64,000 nt of DNA from Actinacidiphila alni (GCF_900112845.1 NZ_FONG01000008.1:124001-188000), one strand, 5' to 3'. Positions 1 to 10,094 are shown, counted from the first letter of the stretch. Numbers and translations: made by a program. The notes: a model not told the origin generated them from the sequence alone.

Positions 1-628
1 CGCGCTCGGCCCGCTCGGCGGCCTTCTCCGCGAGGAGTTCCAGCTCGCGCTCCAGGCCGTCGGCCCGCTCCCGCAGACTCTCCACCAGCCGGCGCCTGGC
101 GCGTACGTACAGACCGAGCAGGACCGGCGGGGCGGTGACGCCGAGGGCGAGCAGGACGGAGGTGATCGCGATGACCGGCAGCGACATGGAGCGGCCGTTG
201 TCGTTGCGGAGGCTGTCCTGGAAGCGGACGAAGGCGACCAGGGTGCTGGCGACACCGTTCATGGCGGCCAGCGAGACGGTGATCCGGCGCGGCACCTCGG
301 AGGCGGCCAGGGTGTAGAGGGCGACCATCGACAGGACGAAGCCGACCTGGGCCGGGCTGACCGCGATGGACAGCAGCACCACGGCGATCGGCCAGCGCCG
401 CCGCAGGATCAGTGCCGCGCCGGCCAGGAACCCCAGCAGCACGCACACCGCGGGCGCCACGCCGGTCTTGTGGGCGAAGGTCACGCCTTCGAAGCCGCAC
501 TCCACCGCGGAGACCGCGGCCAGTGTCAGGTCGAGAAAGAAACCGCGCCGCCGCGCCCACCACCACCAGCCGGACCGGGGCCGTCCTCCAGCCCCGTCGT
601 CCGGTACGTGCGCCCCCGTCGTACTCAT
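1..628 (-). CDS. Two-component sensor histidine kinase, N-terminal part (runs off the window)
   Basis: An open frame runs leftward from the ATG at 628 to the window edge, about 209 codons without a stop. After a short arginine/tryptophan-rich start, it has about four hydrophobic segments, including [20 protein letters not shown] and a last one ending [13 protein letters not shown]. These are followed by a charged helix, [25 protein letters not shown]. This is the layout of the membrane half of NarL-type (HisKA_3) sensor kinases of actinomycetes, in which the helix leads into the dimerisation/phosphoacceptor domain. That domain and the ATPase domain would lie beyond the window, so the catalytic residues cannot be seen. 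The gene is divergent from ppc. The kinase call is inferred from architecture; other membrane proteins with a coiled coil are possible. Confidence 0.7.
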   Translation of the reverse strand, partial: MSTTGAHVPDDGAGGRPRSGWWWWARRRGFFLDLTLAAVSAVECGFEGVTFAHKTGVAPAVCVLLGFLAGAALILRRRWPIAVVLLSIAVSPAQVGFVLSMVALYTLAASEVPRRITVSLAAMNGVASTLVAFVRFQDSLRNDNGRSMSLPVIAITSVLLALGVTAPPVLLGLYVRARRRLVESLRERADGLERELELLAEKAAERAER

Positions 629-928
629 GGCGACCAGCCTAGGCGGTGCGGGAGGCGGCGTGGCGGCCGTGTCAGCCGCGTATCAGCGCCGTATCGGCGG
701 GCGGGGCCGTACGGGGCGCCGTACGGGGCCGCCCCGTACACCGGCGGCCGGTCGTGGCACCCCGTGCCGTCCGGTATGGCACCCCGTGCTGTCCGCCAGG
801 TGGGCGGCCCGTCTCGCCGCGCGGGCGGGCACCTATCCTGGAGCGGTCGGACAGCGCGGTCCGCCGCCACACCAGTCCCTACGCCTTGTTTGCCGTCGTC
901 CACTTCCACTGCACAAGGAGCCGCACCT
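629..928. promoter_or_regulatory. Divergent intergenic region, kinase/ppc
   Basis: About 300 bp without a convincing gene separate the kinase start from the ppc start. It is very G+C-rich and has several short repeats. CCGTACGGGG occurs twice near 708-728 and pairs with CCCCGTAC near 731-739. The string TGGCACCCCGTGC occurs twice, near 755 and 778. A good ribosome site, AAGGAG, lies at 915-920 just before ppc. No clear -35/-10 pair was identified. The repeats could form RNA structure in the ppc leader. Confidence 0.4.
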
Positions 929-3664
929 GTGAGCAGCGCCGACACCGCCCCGGAGAGCAGTACAGCCCTGCGAGCCGACATCCGCCGCCTGGGAGAACTG
1001 CTCGGCGGCACGCTGGTAAGGCAGGAAGGCCAGGAGCTTCTCGATCTCGTCGAACGGGTCCGTGCCCTGACCCGTTCCGACGGCGAGGCAGCCGCCGCCC
1101 TCCTCGGCGACACCGATCTGGAGACCGCCGCCAAGCTGGTCCGCGCCTTCTCCACCTACTTCCACCTGGCCAATGTCACCGAGCAGGTGCACCGCGGCCG
1201 TGATCTGCGCGAACGCCGCGCACAGGAGGGCGGCCTGCTCGCCCAGACCGCCGACCTGCTCAAGGACGGCGACCCCGAGCACGTACGCGAGACGGTCAAG
1301 AACCTCAATGTGCGGCCGGTGTTCACCGCGCACCCGACCGAGGCCGCGCGGCGCAGCGTGCTGAACAAGCTGCGCCGGATCGCCGAACTGCTGGACGACA
1401 CCACCGGCCTGGTGGCGGGCGACCGGCGGCGCGCGGACCTGCGGCTGGCGGAGAACATCGACCTGCTGTGGCAGACCGACGAGCTGCGGGTGGTCCGCCC
1501 GGAGCCCGCGGACGAGGCCCGCAACGCCATCTACTACCTGGACGAGCTGCACTCGGTCGCGGTCGGCGACGTGCTGGAGGACCTGGCGGCCGAGCTGGAG
1601 CGGGTCGGGGTGCCGCTGCCGGCCGAGACCCGCCCGCTGACCTTCGGCACCTGGATCGGCGGCGACCGGGACGGCAATCCGAACGTCACCCCGCAGGTCA
1701 CCTGGGACGTGCTGATCCTGCAGCACGAGCACGGCATCACCGACGCGCTGGACATGGTCGACGTACTGCGCGGCTCGCTGTCCAACTCCATCCGCAACTG
1801 CGGCGCGAGCACCGACCTGCTGGACTCGCTCGCCACCGACCTGGTGGCGCTGCCCGAGATCAGCCCGCGCTACAAGCGGCTGAACGCCGAGGAGCCGTAC
1901 CGCCTCAAGGCGACCTGCATCCGGCAGAAGCTCGTCAACACCCGCGAACGCCTGGCCGGCGGCACTCCGCACGTCCCCGGCCGCGACTACCTGGGCAGCG
2001 CGGGCCTGCTGCACGACCTGAAGCTGATCCAGGACTCGCTGCGGGTGCACCGCGGCGGGCTGATCGCCGACGGCCGCCTCGACCGTACGATCCGCACCCT
2101 GGCCGCGTTCGGCCTCCAGCTGGCCACCATGGACGTGCGCGAGCACGCCGACGCGCACCACCACGCGCTGGGCCAGCTCTTCGACCGGCTCGGCGAGGAG
2201 TCCTGGCGGTACGCGGACATGCCGCGCGACTACCGCCGCAAGCTGCTGGCCAAGGAGCTGCGCTCGCGGCGCCCGCTGGCCCCGACCCCGGCGCCGCTGG
2301 ACGAGGCGGGCGCCAAGACGCTCGGCGTCTTCCACACCATGCGGGAGGCGTTCGACCGGTTCGGGCCCGAGGTCATGGAGTCGTACATCATCTCGATGTG
2401 CTTCGGCTCCGACGACGTGTTCGCGGCGGCGGTGCTGGCCCGCGAGGCCGGTCTGATCGACCTGCACGCGGGGATCGCCAAGATCGGCATCGTGCCGCTG
2501 CTGGAGACCACCGTCGAGCTGAAGATCGCCGACCAGCTGCTGGACGAGATGCTCTCCGACCCGTCCTACCGGCGGCTGGTGTCGCTGCGCGGCGACGTGC
2601 AGGAGGTCATGCTCGGCTACAGCGACTCCTCGAAGTTCGGCGGCATCACCACCTCGCAGTGGGAGATCCACCGGGCGCAGCGCCGGCTGCGTGACGTCGC
2701 GCACCGGCACGGGGTGCGGCTGCGGCTCTTCCACGGCCGCGGCGGCACCGTCGGCCGCGGCGGCGGCCCCTCGCACACCGCGATCCTCGCCCAGCCCTGG
2801 GGCACCCTGGAGGGCGAGATCAAGGTGACCGAGCAGGGCGAGGTGATCTCGGACAAGTACCTGATCCCGTCGCTGGCCCGGGAGAATCTGGAGCTGACGG
2901 TCGCCGCCACCCTCCAGGCGTCGGCGCTGCACACCGCGCCCCGGCAGTCCGACGAGGCGCTGGCGCGCTGGGACGCGGCCATGGACATCGTCTCCGAGGC
3001 CGCCCACCAGTCCTACCGCGCGCTGGTCGAGGACCCGGACCTGCCGCCGTACTTCTTCGCCTCCACGCCCGTCGACCAGCTCGGCGAGCTGCACCTGGGC
3101 TCGCGGCCGTCCCGCCGCCCCGACTCGGGCGCGGGCCTGGACGGGCTGCGGGCCATCCCGTGGGTCTTCGGCTGGACGCAGTCCCGGCAGATCGTGCCGG
3201 GCTGGTACGGGGTCGGCTCGGGTCTGAAGGCGGCGCGCGAGGCGGGTCTCGGCCCGGTGATCGACGAGGCGTTCGGGCAGTGGCACTTCTTCCGCAACTT
3301 CCTGTCCAACGTCGAGATGACGCTGGCCAAGACGGATCTGCGGATCGCCCGGCACTACGTGGACACGCTGGTGCCCGACGAGCTGAAGCACGTCTTCGCC
3401 ACGATCGAGGCGGAGCACGAGCTGACCGTCAGCGAGGTGCTGCGGATCACCGGGGAGTCGGAGCTGCTGGCGGGCAATCCGCTGCTGGCCCAGACCTTCC
3501 ACATCCGTGACCAGTACCTGGACCCGATCTCCTACCTCCAGGTGACGCTGCTGGCCCGGCAGCGGGAGGCGGCCGAGCGGGGCGAGACCCCGGACCCGCT
3601 GCTGTCGCGGGCGCTGCTGCTGACCGTCAACGGTGTGGCGGCGGGGCTGCGCAACACCGGCTGA
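929..3664 (+). CDS. ppc: Phosphoenolpyruvate carboxylase
   Basis: This enzyme carboxylates phosphoenolpyruvate to oxaloacetate, refilling the TCA cycle in the cytoplasm. I chose GTG 929 because AAGGAG (915-920) sits 8 nt upstream; the frame is open further upstream but that part is low-complexity. The 911-residue product matches bacterial PEPC size. Visible landmarks are TAHPTEA with the catalytic histidine near residue 135, GGDRDGNP near 245, [11 protein letters not shown] near 562, the mobile loop [13 protein letters not shown] near 602, and the conserved C-terminal NTG. A 21-bp-arm palindrome follows and separates it from the convergent TetR gene. A long frame on the opposite strand is a G+C shadow. 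Confidence 0.98.
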   Translation: MSSADTAPESSTALRADIRRLGELLGGTLVRQEGQELLDLVERVRALTRSDGEAAAALLGDTDLETAAKLVRAFSTYFHLANVTEQVHRGRDLRERRAQEGGLLAQTADLLKDGDPEHVRETVKNLNVRPVFTAHPTEAARRSVLNKLRRIAELLDDTTGLVAGDRRRADLRLAENIDLLWQTDELRVVRPEPADEARNAIYYLDELHSVAVGDVLEDLAAELERVGVPLPAETRPLTFGTWIGGDRDGNPNVTPQVTWDVLILQHEHGITDALDMVDVLRGSLSNSIRNCGASTDLLDSLATDLVALPEISPRYKRLNAEEPYRLKATCIRQKLVNTRERLAGGTPHVPGRDYLGSAGLLHDLKLIQDSLRVHRGGLIADGRLDRTIRTLAAFGLQLATMDVREHADAHHHALGQLFDRLGEESWRYADMPRDYRRKLLAKELRSRRPLAPTPAPLDEAGAKTLGVFHTMREAFDRFGPEVMESYIISMCFGSDDVFAAAVLAREAGLIDLHAGIAKIGIVPLLETTVELKIADQLLDEMLSDPSYRRLVSLRGDVQEVMLGYSDSSKFGGITTSQWEIHRAQRRLRDVAHRHGVRLRLFHGRGGTVGRGGGPSHTAILAQPWGTLEGEIKVTEQGEVISDKYLIPSLARENLELTVAATLQASALHTAPRQSDEALARWDAAMDIVSEAAHQSYRALVEDPDLPPYFFASTPVDQLGELHLGSRPSRRPDSGAGLDGLRAIPWVFGWTQSRQIVPGWYGVGSGLKAAREAGLGPVIDEAFGQWHFFRNFLSNVEMTLAKTDLRIARHYVDTLVPDELKHVFATIEAEHELTVSEVLRITGESELLAGNPLLAQTFHIRDQYLDPISYLQVTLLARQREAAERGETPDPLLSRALLLTVNGVAAGLRNTG

Positions 3665-3691
3665 CCGCACCCCTTTTTGAACCGGTTCGGA

Positions 3692-3734
3692 ACTGACGCC
3701 GGGTGGACCGATGATCGGTCCACCCGGCGTCAGT
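3692..3734. terminator. Bidirectional terminator between ppc and the TetR gene
   Basis: Two perfect 21-nt inverted arms are separated by one base, beginning ACTGACGCCGGGTGG and ending in its exact complement. The palindrome lies between two genes that point at each other (ppc stop at 3664, TetR stop at 3773). There is no T-tract, as is usual in streptomycetes. An operator is less likely at this tail-to-tail position. Confidence 0.85.
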
Positions 3735-3772
3735 GCTTCCTGGGCCCTTCGCGGCGTCAGTCATTCCCGGCG

Positions 3773-4525
3773 TCAGTTCTTGCGGTGCCCTATCAGCCGC
3801 GGTTTGGGCTCCAGGCCCGCCAGCCCGTTCCAGGACAGATTCACCAGGTGGGCGGCGACCTCCGCCTTCTTCGGCTTCTGCGCGTCCAGCCACCACTGGC
3901 CGGTCAGCGCCACCATGCCCACCAGCGCCTGCGCGTACAGCGGGGCGAGCTTGGGGTCGAAGCCGAGCCGTTTGAACTCATGGCCCAGGATGTCCTCGAC
4001 CTGGGTGGCGATGTCGCTGATCAGCGAGGCGAAGGTGCCGGTGGACTGCGCCACCGGCGAGTCGCGGACCAGGATGCGGAAGCCGTCGGTGTACTGCTCG
4101 ATGTAGTCGAGCAGCGCGAAGGCGGCCTGTTCCAGCAGCTCCCTGGGGTGGCCGCCGGTGAGGGCGCCGGTCACCATGTCGAGCAACCGGCGCATCTCGC
4201 GGTCGACCACGACGGCGTACAGCCCTTCCTTGCCGCCGAAGTGCTCGTACACCACCGGCTTGGAGACGCCCGCCTTGTGGGCGATCTCCTCGACCGAGGT
4301 GCCCTCGAAGCCGCGCTCCGCGAAGAGGGTGCGGCCGATGTCGAGGAGCTGTTCGCGCCGTTCCTTGCCGGTCATACGGACCCGGCGGGTGCGCCGGGCC
4401 GTCGATGCCGTCGCAGCTGGGCCCGCGGGACCGGAGGCCGTGGTTCCCGAGCCCGCCGAGCCGGTGGTCGTGCTTCTGCCGCCGCTGCTTCTCGCGTCGC
4501 CGTTCGATCGGCTGCCGTCGCTCAC
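3773..4525 (-). CDS. TetR-family regulator next to an acyl-CoA desaturase
   Basis: This is a DNA-binding repressor of the TetR family. The helix-turn-helix is VEEIAHKAGVSKPVVYEHFGG, preceded by the typical RREQLLDIGRTLFAERGF. A variable, mostly helical ligand-binding half follows and ends RLIGHRKN. The first 50 residues from GTG 4525 are Ser/Gly/Thr-rich, so ATG 4373 (MTGKERREQLL) is an alternative start. The gene starts 7 nt after the desaturase stop and should be co-transcribed with it. It probably controls the desaturase through the 18-bp palindrome at 5601-5618 and senses an acyl-CoA, but both points are inference. Confidence 0.88.
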   Translation of the reverse strand: MSDGSRSNGDARSSGGRSTTTGSAGSGTTASGPAGPAATASTARRTRRVRMTGKERREQLLDIGRTLFAERGFEGTSVEEIAHKAGVSKPVVYEHFGGKEGLYAVVVDREMRRLLDMVTGALTGGHPRELLEQAAFALLDYIEQYTDGFRILVRDSPVAQSTGTFASLISDIATQVEDILGHEFKRLGFDPKLAPLYAQALVGMVALTGQWWLDAQKPKKAEVAAHLVNLSWNGLAGLEPKPRLIGHRKN

Positions 4526-4532
4526 GCGTCAA

Positions 4533-5549
4533 TCATGCCGCTTCACTGATGTTTTCCTTACGCCGGGCCGCGATCCGGTCCGCGCTCGGCCAGCGGACGT
4601 CGCTGGCCCAGCCGAGCTGCTCGCACCAGCGGATGATCCGGGCACTGGAGTCGACCTGGCCGCGCAGCACGCCGTGCCGGGCGGAGGTGGGGTCGGCGTG
4701 GTGCAGATTGTGCCAGGACTCGCCGCAGGACAGGACGGCCAGCCACCAGACGTTGCCGGAGCGGTCACGGGACTTGAAGGGGCGCTTGCCGGTCGCGTGG
4801 CAGATGGAGTTGATCGACCAGGTGACGTGGTGCAGCAGCGCCACCCGAACGAGTGAACCCCAGAAGAACGCGGTGAAGGCGCCGTACCACGACATCGTGA
4901 CCAGGCCGCCGACCACCGGCGGGATGAGCAGCGAGATCAGCGTCCACAGCCAGAAGTCGCGGGAGACGCGGCGGATCGCCGGGTCCTTGATCAGGTCGGG
5001 GGCGTACTTCTGCTGCGGGGTCTGCTCCTCGTCGAACAGCCAGCCCATGTGCGCCCACCACAGGCCCTTCATCAGGGCGGGCAGCGTCTCGCCGTACCGC
5101 CAGGGGCTGTGCGGGTCGCCCTCGGCGTCGCTGAACTTGTGGTGCCTGCGGTGGTCGGCGACCCACCGCACGATCGGGCCCTCGACGGCCATCGAGCCGG
5201 CGATCGCGAGCGCGATCTTCAGCGGGCGCTTGGCCTTGAAGGAGCCGTGGGTGAAGTGCCGGTGGAAGCCGATGGTGATGCCGTGGCAGCCCAGGAAGTA
5301 CATGCCGACCATGAGGCCGAGATCCAGCCAGCTCATGCCGCGGCCCCAGGCCAGCGGAACGGCGGCCACCAGGGCCACGAAGGGGATGGTGATGAAGAGC
5401 AGCAGGGCGATCTGCTCGATCGAGCGCTTGCTCTCGCCACCGCGGGTGGCGCTGCTCAGCGCCGCGTCCTGTCCGGAATCCTGTCCGGAATCCTGGCCGG
5501 AGGGCCCGGGTTCCCGGGATTCGGGCCTCACGTCCGTATCTGTGGTCAT
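4533..5549 (-). CDS. Membrane acyl-CoA (stearoyl-CoA type) desaturase
   Basis: This is a di-iron membrane desaturase that puts a double bond into fatty acyl-CoA, adjusting membrane fluidity. All three histidine boxes are present: HRHFTH, HRRHH and HNLHH. Hydrophobic spans lie at LLLFITIPFVALVAAVPL, LGLMVGMYFLGC and FWLWTLISLLIPPVVGGLV. The start at ATG 5549 follows GAGGGA. The frame is open upstream of this but crosses the promoter palindrome. The N-terminus holds a short DSGQ repeat (three copies) of no known role. The product is 338 residues, normal for the family, and the TetR gene follows in the same operon. Confidence 0.95.
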   Translation of the reverse strand: MTTDTDVRPESREPGPSGQDSGQDSGQDAALSSATRGGESKRSIEQIALLLFITIPFVALVAAVPLAWGRGMSWLDLGLMVGMYFLGCHGITIGFHRHFTHGSFKAKRPLKIALAIAGSMAVEGPIVRWVADHRRHHKFSDAEGDPHSPWRYGETLPALMKGLWWAHMGWLFDEEQTPQQKYAPDLIKDPAIRRVSRDFWLWTLISLLIPPVVGGLVTMSWYGAFTAFFWGSLVRVALLHHVTWSINSICHATGKRPFKSRDRSGNVWWLAVLSCGESWHNLHHADPTSARHGVLRGQVDSSARIIRWCEQLGWASDVRWPSADRIAARRKENISEAA

Positions 5550-5600
5550 GTCTGTCCCTCGGGGGTCTGGGGGGGCTGTTTTCAGCCGGTCACGCCCGTA

Positions 5601-5618
5601 ACTTACGGCGCCGTAAGT
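5601..5618. promoter_or_regulatory. 18-bp palindromic operator upstream of the desaturase
   Basis: ACTTACGGCGCCGTAAGT is a perfect 18-bp palindrome about 50 bp upstream of the desaturase start. Its size and symmetry are those of a TetR dimer site. The TetR gene at 3773-4525 in the same operon is the natural candidate binder. Confidence 0.7.
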
Positions 5619-5784
5619 ATTGCAGCGGCGCACGCCGGGCGACAGAACCACTTGGAGGCGGCCCGTCCGGTCGTTCTCTACCCCGGCTCTACCCAGGATC
5701 ACCGTCGCGTCCACCCCCGCTCGTACGGCATGATGGTGAAGTCCTGCCCGACCGGCCCGCCAACGGGCCGCGAACGCGGGTGGA

Positions 5785-5856
5785 TCCGCCGTGGTGTAAT
5801 TGGCAGCACTGGGGCTTTTGGTGCCTTATGTCCGGGTTCGAGTCCTGGCGGCGGAG
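5785..5856 (+). tRNA. tRNA-Gln (anticodon UUG)
   Basis: The 72-nt gene folds as a cloverleaf. The acceptor TCCGCCG pairs with CGGCGGA. The D stem is GTGT/GCAC. The anticodon stem is GGGGC/GCCTT around the loop TTTTGGT, giving anticodon TTG at 5818-5820. The T stem is CCGGG/CCTGG with loop TTCGAGT. The discriminator base is G (5856). CCA is not fully encoded. Confidence 0.95.
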
Positions 5857-5975
5857 CATCTTCACGGGGTAACCGGGCGGCCCCGGCCGGTCCGGCCGGG
5901 GCCGCCCGGCGTCCCACCGGGGAGCCGTCGGTATCCTGCGGATGTCCAGCACCCGAAGCCGAGGAGCCTCCTCCC

Positions 5976-7430
5976 GTGAGCCCCAACCGTCCGGCTGCCG
6001 TCGTCGTCCTCGCCGCGGGTGAGGGCACACGCATGAAGTCGGCCACCCCGAAGGTCCTGCACACCATCAGCGGTCGTTCCCTGGTCGGCCATGTGGTGGC
6101 CGCCTCCCGCGAACTGGACCCGGAGCACCTGGTGGTGGTCGTCGGCCACGCTCGCGAGCAGGTCACCGAGCACCTGGCCGGCATCGACCCGCGGGCCCGT
6201 ACCGCCGTGCAGCACGAGCAGAACGGCACCGGGCACGCGGTCAGGACCGCGCTGGACGAGCTGGCCGCGCAGGGCGTCGTGCTGGACGGCACCGTCGTGG
6301 TCACCTACGGCGACACCCCGCTGCTGACCGCCGGAACACTGCACACCCTGGTCGGCGCGCACGAGAGCGACGGCAACGCCGTCACGGTGCTCACCGCGCA
6401 GGTGCCCGACCCCACCGGCTACGGCCGGATCGTCCGCTCCGCCGACGGCCGGGTCACCGCGATCGTCGAGCAGAAGGACGCCGACGCCGCCCAGCAGGCG
6501 ATCGCCGAGATCAACTCCGGGGTCTACGCCTTCGACGCGGCCCTGCTCGCCGACGCGCTCGGCAAGATCACCACGGACAACTCGCAGGGCGAGGAGTATC
6601 TGACCGACACCCTCGGCATCCTGCGCGAGGCCGGCCACCGGGTCGGCGCCTTCGTCGCCGCCGACCACCGCGAGATCGCCGGGGTCAACAACCGGGTGCA
6701 GCTCGCCGAGGCCCGCCGGGTGCTCAACGACCGGCTGCTGACCCGCGCCATGCTGGACGGCGCCACCATCGTCGACCCCGCCTCCACCTGGGTGGACGTG
6801 GACGTCCGCTTCGAGCCGGACGCGCTGGTGCACCCCAACACCCAGCTGCTGGGCGCCACCAGCGTCGCCGCGGGCGCCGAGGTCGGCCCCGCGTGCACGC
6901 TCACCGACACCGTCGTGGGCGCCGGCGCCAAGGTCTCCCACACCGTCGCCGACCAGGCCGAGATCGGCGAGCAGGCGACCGTCGGCCCGTACGCGTATCT
7001 GCGCCCCGGCGCCAAGCTCGGCCGCAAGGCCAAGGCCGGTACCTACGTCGAGATGAAGAACGCCTCGATCGGCGAGGGCACCAAGGTGCCGCACCTCAGT
7101 TATGTGGGTGACGCCACGATCGGCGACTACACCAACATCGGCGCGGCCAGCGTCTTCGTGAACTACGACGGCGAGGCCAAGCACCACACCACGATCGGCA
7201 GCTACTGCAAGACCGGCTCCGACAACATGTTCGTGGCGCCGATCACCGTCGGGGACGGCGCCTACACCGCGGCCGGTTCGGTGATCACCAAGGACGTGCC
7301 CGCCGGTTCGCTGGCCGTCGCCCGCGGGCAGCAGCGCAACATCGAGGGCTGGGTGGCGCGCAAGCGCCCCGGCAGCGCCGCGGCGCAGGCCGCCGAACGC
7401 GCCCAGGGTTCCGGCGACGGGAACGAGTGA
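5976..7430 (+). CDS. glmU: Bifunctional UDP-GlcNAc pyrophosphorylase / GlcN-1-P acetyltransferase
   Basis: GlmU makes UDP-N-acetylglucosamine for peptidoglycan. The C-terminal half acetylates glucosamine-1-phosphate and the N-terminal half adds UMP. GTG 5976 follows GAGGAG at 5961-5966 and gives 484 residues, normal for actinobacterial GlmU. The nucleotidyltransferase signature LAAGEGTRMKS is at residues 12-22. The C-terminal half is a left-handed beta-helix of hexapeptide repeats, with the catalytic histidine region NYDGEAKHHTTIGS near residue 400. The gene lies just downstream of tRNA-Gln, and prs follows after 164 bp. Confidence 0.97.
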   Translation: MSPNRPAAVVVLAAGEGTRMKSATPKVLHTISGRSLVGHVVAASRELDPEHLVVVVGHAREQVTEHLAGIDPRARTAVQHEQNGTGHAVRTALDELAAQGVVLDGTVVVTYGDTPLLTAGTLHTLVGAHESDGNAVTVLTAQVPDPTGYGRIVRSADGRVTAIVEQKDADAAQQAIAEINSGVYAFDAALLADALGKITTDNSQGEEYLTDTLGILREAGHRVGAFVAADHREIAGVNNRVQLAEARRVLNDRLLTRAMLDGATIVDPASTWVDVDVRFEPDALVHPNTQLLGATSVAAGAEVGPACTLTDTVVGAGAKVSHTVADQAEIGEQATVGPYAYLRPGAKLGRKAKAGTYVEMKNASIGEGTKVPHLSYVGDATIGDYTNIGAASVFVNYDGEAKHHTTIGSYCKTGSDNMFVAPITVGDGAYTAAGSVITKDVPAGSLAVARGQQRNIEGWVARKRPGSAAAQAAERAQGSGDGNE

Positions 7431-7594
7431 GAGCCGCGTGAGGGCCGAGTGAGGGTCGTCTCATACGGCCCTCGCGAGGTGCACGGATGCGCCCTATGGG
7501 GCGTACCGTGTGGGGTGCACACAATTCCGCCGGCGCGCCGAACCGAAGGCGACGCTGTGCCGAACACCAGTCGAAACTCCAAGGAGACGGTGCA

Positions 7595-8575
7595 GTGACC
7601 GGGATCAAGACGACCGGTGAGAAGAAGCTGATGCTCTTCTCCGGCCGCGCCCACCCCGATCTGGCGGAGGCGGTGGCACACAGTCTCGGCGTCGGGATCG
7701 TGCCGACCAAGGCTTTCGACTTCGCCAACGGCGAGATCTACGTGCGGTTCGAGGAGTCGGCCCGCGGCGCGGACTGCTTCCTGATCCAGAGCCACACCAA
7801 CCCCATCAACCAGTGGATCATGGAGCAGCTGATCATGCTCGATGCTCTCAAGCGCGCCTCCGCGCGGAGCATCACCGTGATCGTGCCCTTCTACGGCTAC
7901 GCCCGGCAGGACAAGAAGCACCGCGGCCGCGAGCCGATCTCGGCCCGGCTGATGGCGGACCTGTTCAAGACCGCGGGCGCCGACCGGATCCTCACCGTCG
8001 ACCTGCACACCGACCAGATCCAGGGCTTCTTCGACGGCCCGGTGGACCACCTGTTCGCGCTGCCGGTGCTCGCCGACTACGTGGGCGCCAAGGTCGACCG
8101 CACCAAGCTGACCGTGGTCTCCCCCGACGCCGGCCGGGTCCGGGTCGCCGACCGCTGGTGCGACCGGCTCGGCGCGCCGCTGGCCATCGTGCACAAGCGC
8201 CGCGACCCCGACGTCGCCAACCAGGTGAAGGTCCACGAGGTCGTCGGTGACGTCAAGGGCCGGGTCTGCGTCCTGGTCGACGACATGATCGACACCGGCG
8301 GCACGATCTGCGCCGCCGCCGACGCGCTGTTCGCCAACGGCGCCGAGGACGTCATCGTCACCGCCACCCACGGTGTGCTCTCCGGCCCCGCCGCGGACCG
8401 GCTGAAGAACTCCCGGGTGAGCGAGTTCATCCTCACCGACACGCTGCCGACGCCGCGCGAGCTGAACCTCGACAAGATCACCGTGCTGTCGATGGCGCCG
8501 ACCATCGCCAACGCGGTGCGCGAGGTGTTCGAGGACGGGTCGGTCACCAGCCTCTTCGAGGACGCGCCGCACTGA
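7595..8575 (+). CDS. prs: Ribose-phosphate pyrophosphokinase (PRPP synthase)
   Basis: It forms phosphoribosyl pyrophosphate from ribose-5-phosphate and ATP for nucleotide, His and Trp synthesis. GTG 7595 is preceded by AAGGAG at 7581-7586 and gives 326 residues. FSGRAHPDLA is the N-terminal motif. The Mg/ATP region is DLHTDQIQGFFD near residue 135, and the PRPP-binding loop DDMIDTGGT is near 228. The downstream hairpin at 8612-8666 separates it from rplY. Confidence 0.97.
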   Translation: MTGIKTTGEKKLMLFSGRAHPDLAEAVAHSLGVGIVPTKAFDFANGEIYVRFEESARGADCFLIQSHTNPINQWIMEQLIMLDALKRASARSITVIVPFYGYARQDKKHRGREPISARLMADLFKTAGADRILTVDLHTDQIQGFFDGPVDHLFALPVLADYVGAKVDRTKLTVVSPDAGRVRVADRWCDRLGAPLAIVHKRRDPDVANQVKVHEVVGDVKGRVCVLVDDMIDTGGTICAAADALFANGAEDVIVTATHGVLSGPAADRLKNSRVSEFILTDTLPTPRELNLDKITVLSMAPTIANAVREVFEDGSVTSLFEDAPH

Positions 8576-8611
8576 CCCGGCCACCGGGCCCGTCCCGTTG
8601 ATCGATTTCTC

Positions 8612-8666
8612 CCGGGGCCTCCCCGCCGGTTACGCTGTCCGCGTTGCTCGGCGAGGGAGGCCCCGG
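8612..8666 (+). terminator. Large hairpin between prs and rplY
   Basis: A 17-bp stem starting CCGGGGCCTCC and closing GGAGGCCCCGG, with one bulged A, encloses a loop of about 20 nt. It begins 37 nt after the prs stop, so it probably ends the prs transcript. Because it is also about 140 nt upstream of rplY, a role in the rplY leader is possible. Confidence 0.55.
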
Positions 8667-8803
8667 CACGTCCGGCGGACCTCCGTTATCGGCGCGCTCC
8701 TCGTAACACCGTCCGCGTGCGCGGACGTGAGTCGTGGAACGGCCCGTCGTGGGTCGGGTGACGATGAGTCCCGTTTCTTCCCGATTCCGAGGAGTTGAGC
8801 ATC

Positions 8804-9412
8804 ATGGCCGAGGTCAAGATCGCCGCAGAACTGCGCACCGAATTCGGCAAGGGCGCCGCCCGCCGGGTGCGCCGCGCCCACCAGGTGCCCGGTGTCATCT
8901 ACGGTCACGGCGCCGAGCCGAAGCACGTCTCCATCCCCGGCCACGAGCTGCTGCTCGCGCTGCGCACCGCGAACGTGCTGATCTCGCTGGAGCTGGACGG
9001 CTCCTCCGAGCTGGTCATCCCCAAGGCCGTGCAGCGCGACCCGCTGAAGGGCCACCTGGAGCACGTCGACCTGCTGGCCGTCAAGCGCGGCGAGAAGGTC
9101 ACCGTCGAGATCCCGGTGCAGACCGAGGGCGAGCCGGCCCCCGGCGGCAACCTGCTGGAGCACGTCCTCAACACCCTGCCGGTCGAGGCCGAGGCCACCC
9201 ACATCCCGACCGCCGTCACCGTCTCCGTCGAGGGCCTGGAGGCCGGTGCCTCCATCCTCGCCAAGGACATCGAGCTGCCCAAGGGCTCGACACTGGCGGT
9301 CGACGAGGACGCCGTCGTGATCCAGGTCGTCGCCGCGCAGGCCGAGGCCCCGGAGGAGGACACCGAGGAGGCCGCCGAGGGCGCCGAGGAAGCCCCCGCC
9401 GCCGAGGCGTGA
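8804..9412 (+). CDS. rplY: Large ribosomal subunit protein bL25 (general stress protein Ctc form)
   Basis: This protein binds 5S rRNA in the 50S subunit. The 202-residue product is the long TL5/Ctc form. An N-terminal L25 domain ([20 protein letters not shown], then VPGVIYGHG) is followed by a C-terminal beta-domain and an acidic tail rich in Glu-Ala. ATG 8804 is set by CGAGGAG at 8788-8794; an in-frame codon three triplets earlier lacks such a site. A strong terminator follows. Confidence 0.95.
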   Translation: MAEVKIAAELRTEFGKGAARRVRRAHQVPGVIYGHGAEPKHVSIPGHELLLALRTANVLISLELDGSSELVIPKAVQRDPLKGHLEHVDLLAVKRGEKVTVEIPVQTEGEPAPGGNLLEHVLNTLPVEAEATHIPTAVTVSVEGLEAGASILAKDIELPKGSTLAVDEDAVVIQVVAAQAEAPEEDTEEAAEGAEEAPAAEA

Positions 9413-9427
9413 GCCTTCCCCCGCTTC

Positions 9428-9466
9428 CGGCCGCCGTCGCACCCGTGCAGGGTGCGACGGCGGCCG
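9428..9466 (+). terminator. Terminator after rplY
   Basis: A perfect 17-bp stem (CGGCCGCCGTCGCACCC and its complement) surrounds the loop GTGCA, starting 15 nt after the rplY stop. pth begins 35 nt later, so some read-through may occur. Confidence 0.88.
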
Positions 9467-9500
9467 TTCACGCTGCACGCCCTCTACGCCGGAGACGTGG

Positions 9501-10094
9501 ATGAGTGACACCTCAGGGCCCTGGCTGGTGGCCGGCCTCGGCAATCCCGGACCCGAGTACGCGGGGAACCGGCACAACATCGGCTTCATGGTGGCCGACC
9601 TGCTGGCCGAGCGGATCGGCGGCCGGTTCAAGCGCGCGCAGAAGGCGCAGGCCATGGTCGTGGAGGGCCGGATCGGCCCGCCCGGGCCCGCCAACCAGCG
9701 GGTGGTGCTGGCCAAGCCGCAGTCGTACATGAATCTGTCGGGCGGTCCGGTCACCGCGCTGCGCGACTTCTACAAGGTGTCCACCGGGCGGATCATCGCC
9801 GTCCACGACGAGCTGGACATCGACTACGGGACGCTGCGGCTGAAGCTGGGCGGCGGCGACAACGGGCACAACGGGCTGAAGTCGATGACCAAGGCGATGG
9901 GCCCGGACTATCTGCGGGTGCGCGCCGGGATCGGCCGGCCGCCGGGGCGGATGGACGTGGCGGCCTTCGTGCTCAAGGACTTCTCGTCCACCGAGCGCAA
10001 GGAGCTGGACTGGTTCGTGGACCGGGCGGCCGACGCGGTCGAGGCACTGATCACCGAGGGCCTGGAACGCGCGCAGAGCACGTACAACAGCTGA
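9501..10094 (+). CDS. pth: Peptidyl-tRNA hydrolase
   Basis: Pth cleaves peptidyl-tRNA released by stalled ribosomes and recycles the tRNA. The 197-residue protein has all the family landmarks: [18 protein letters not shown] with the catalytic His near residue 26, [10 protein letters not shown], and HDELDIDYG with the conserved Asp. [12 protein letters not shown] follows. The neighbour rplY is the usual partner in actinobacteria. Confidence 0.97.
   Translation: MSDTSGPWLVAGLGNPGPEYAGNRHNIGFMVADLLAERIGGRFKRAQKAQAMVVEGRIGPPGPANQRVVLAKPQSYMNLSGGPVTALRDFYKVSTGRIIAVHDELDIDYGTLRLKLGGGDNGHNGLKSMTKAMGPDYLRVRAGIGRPPGRMDVAAFVLKDFSSTERKELDWFVDRAADAVEALITEGLERAQSTYNS

Noticed and set aside
833..3670. Antisense frame of 945 codons across ppc
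   Set aside because: It is a G+C-driven shadow: low-complexity Arg/Gln/Val/Leu sequence, opposite a gene with all PEPC motifs.
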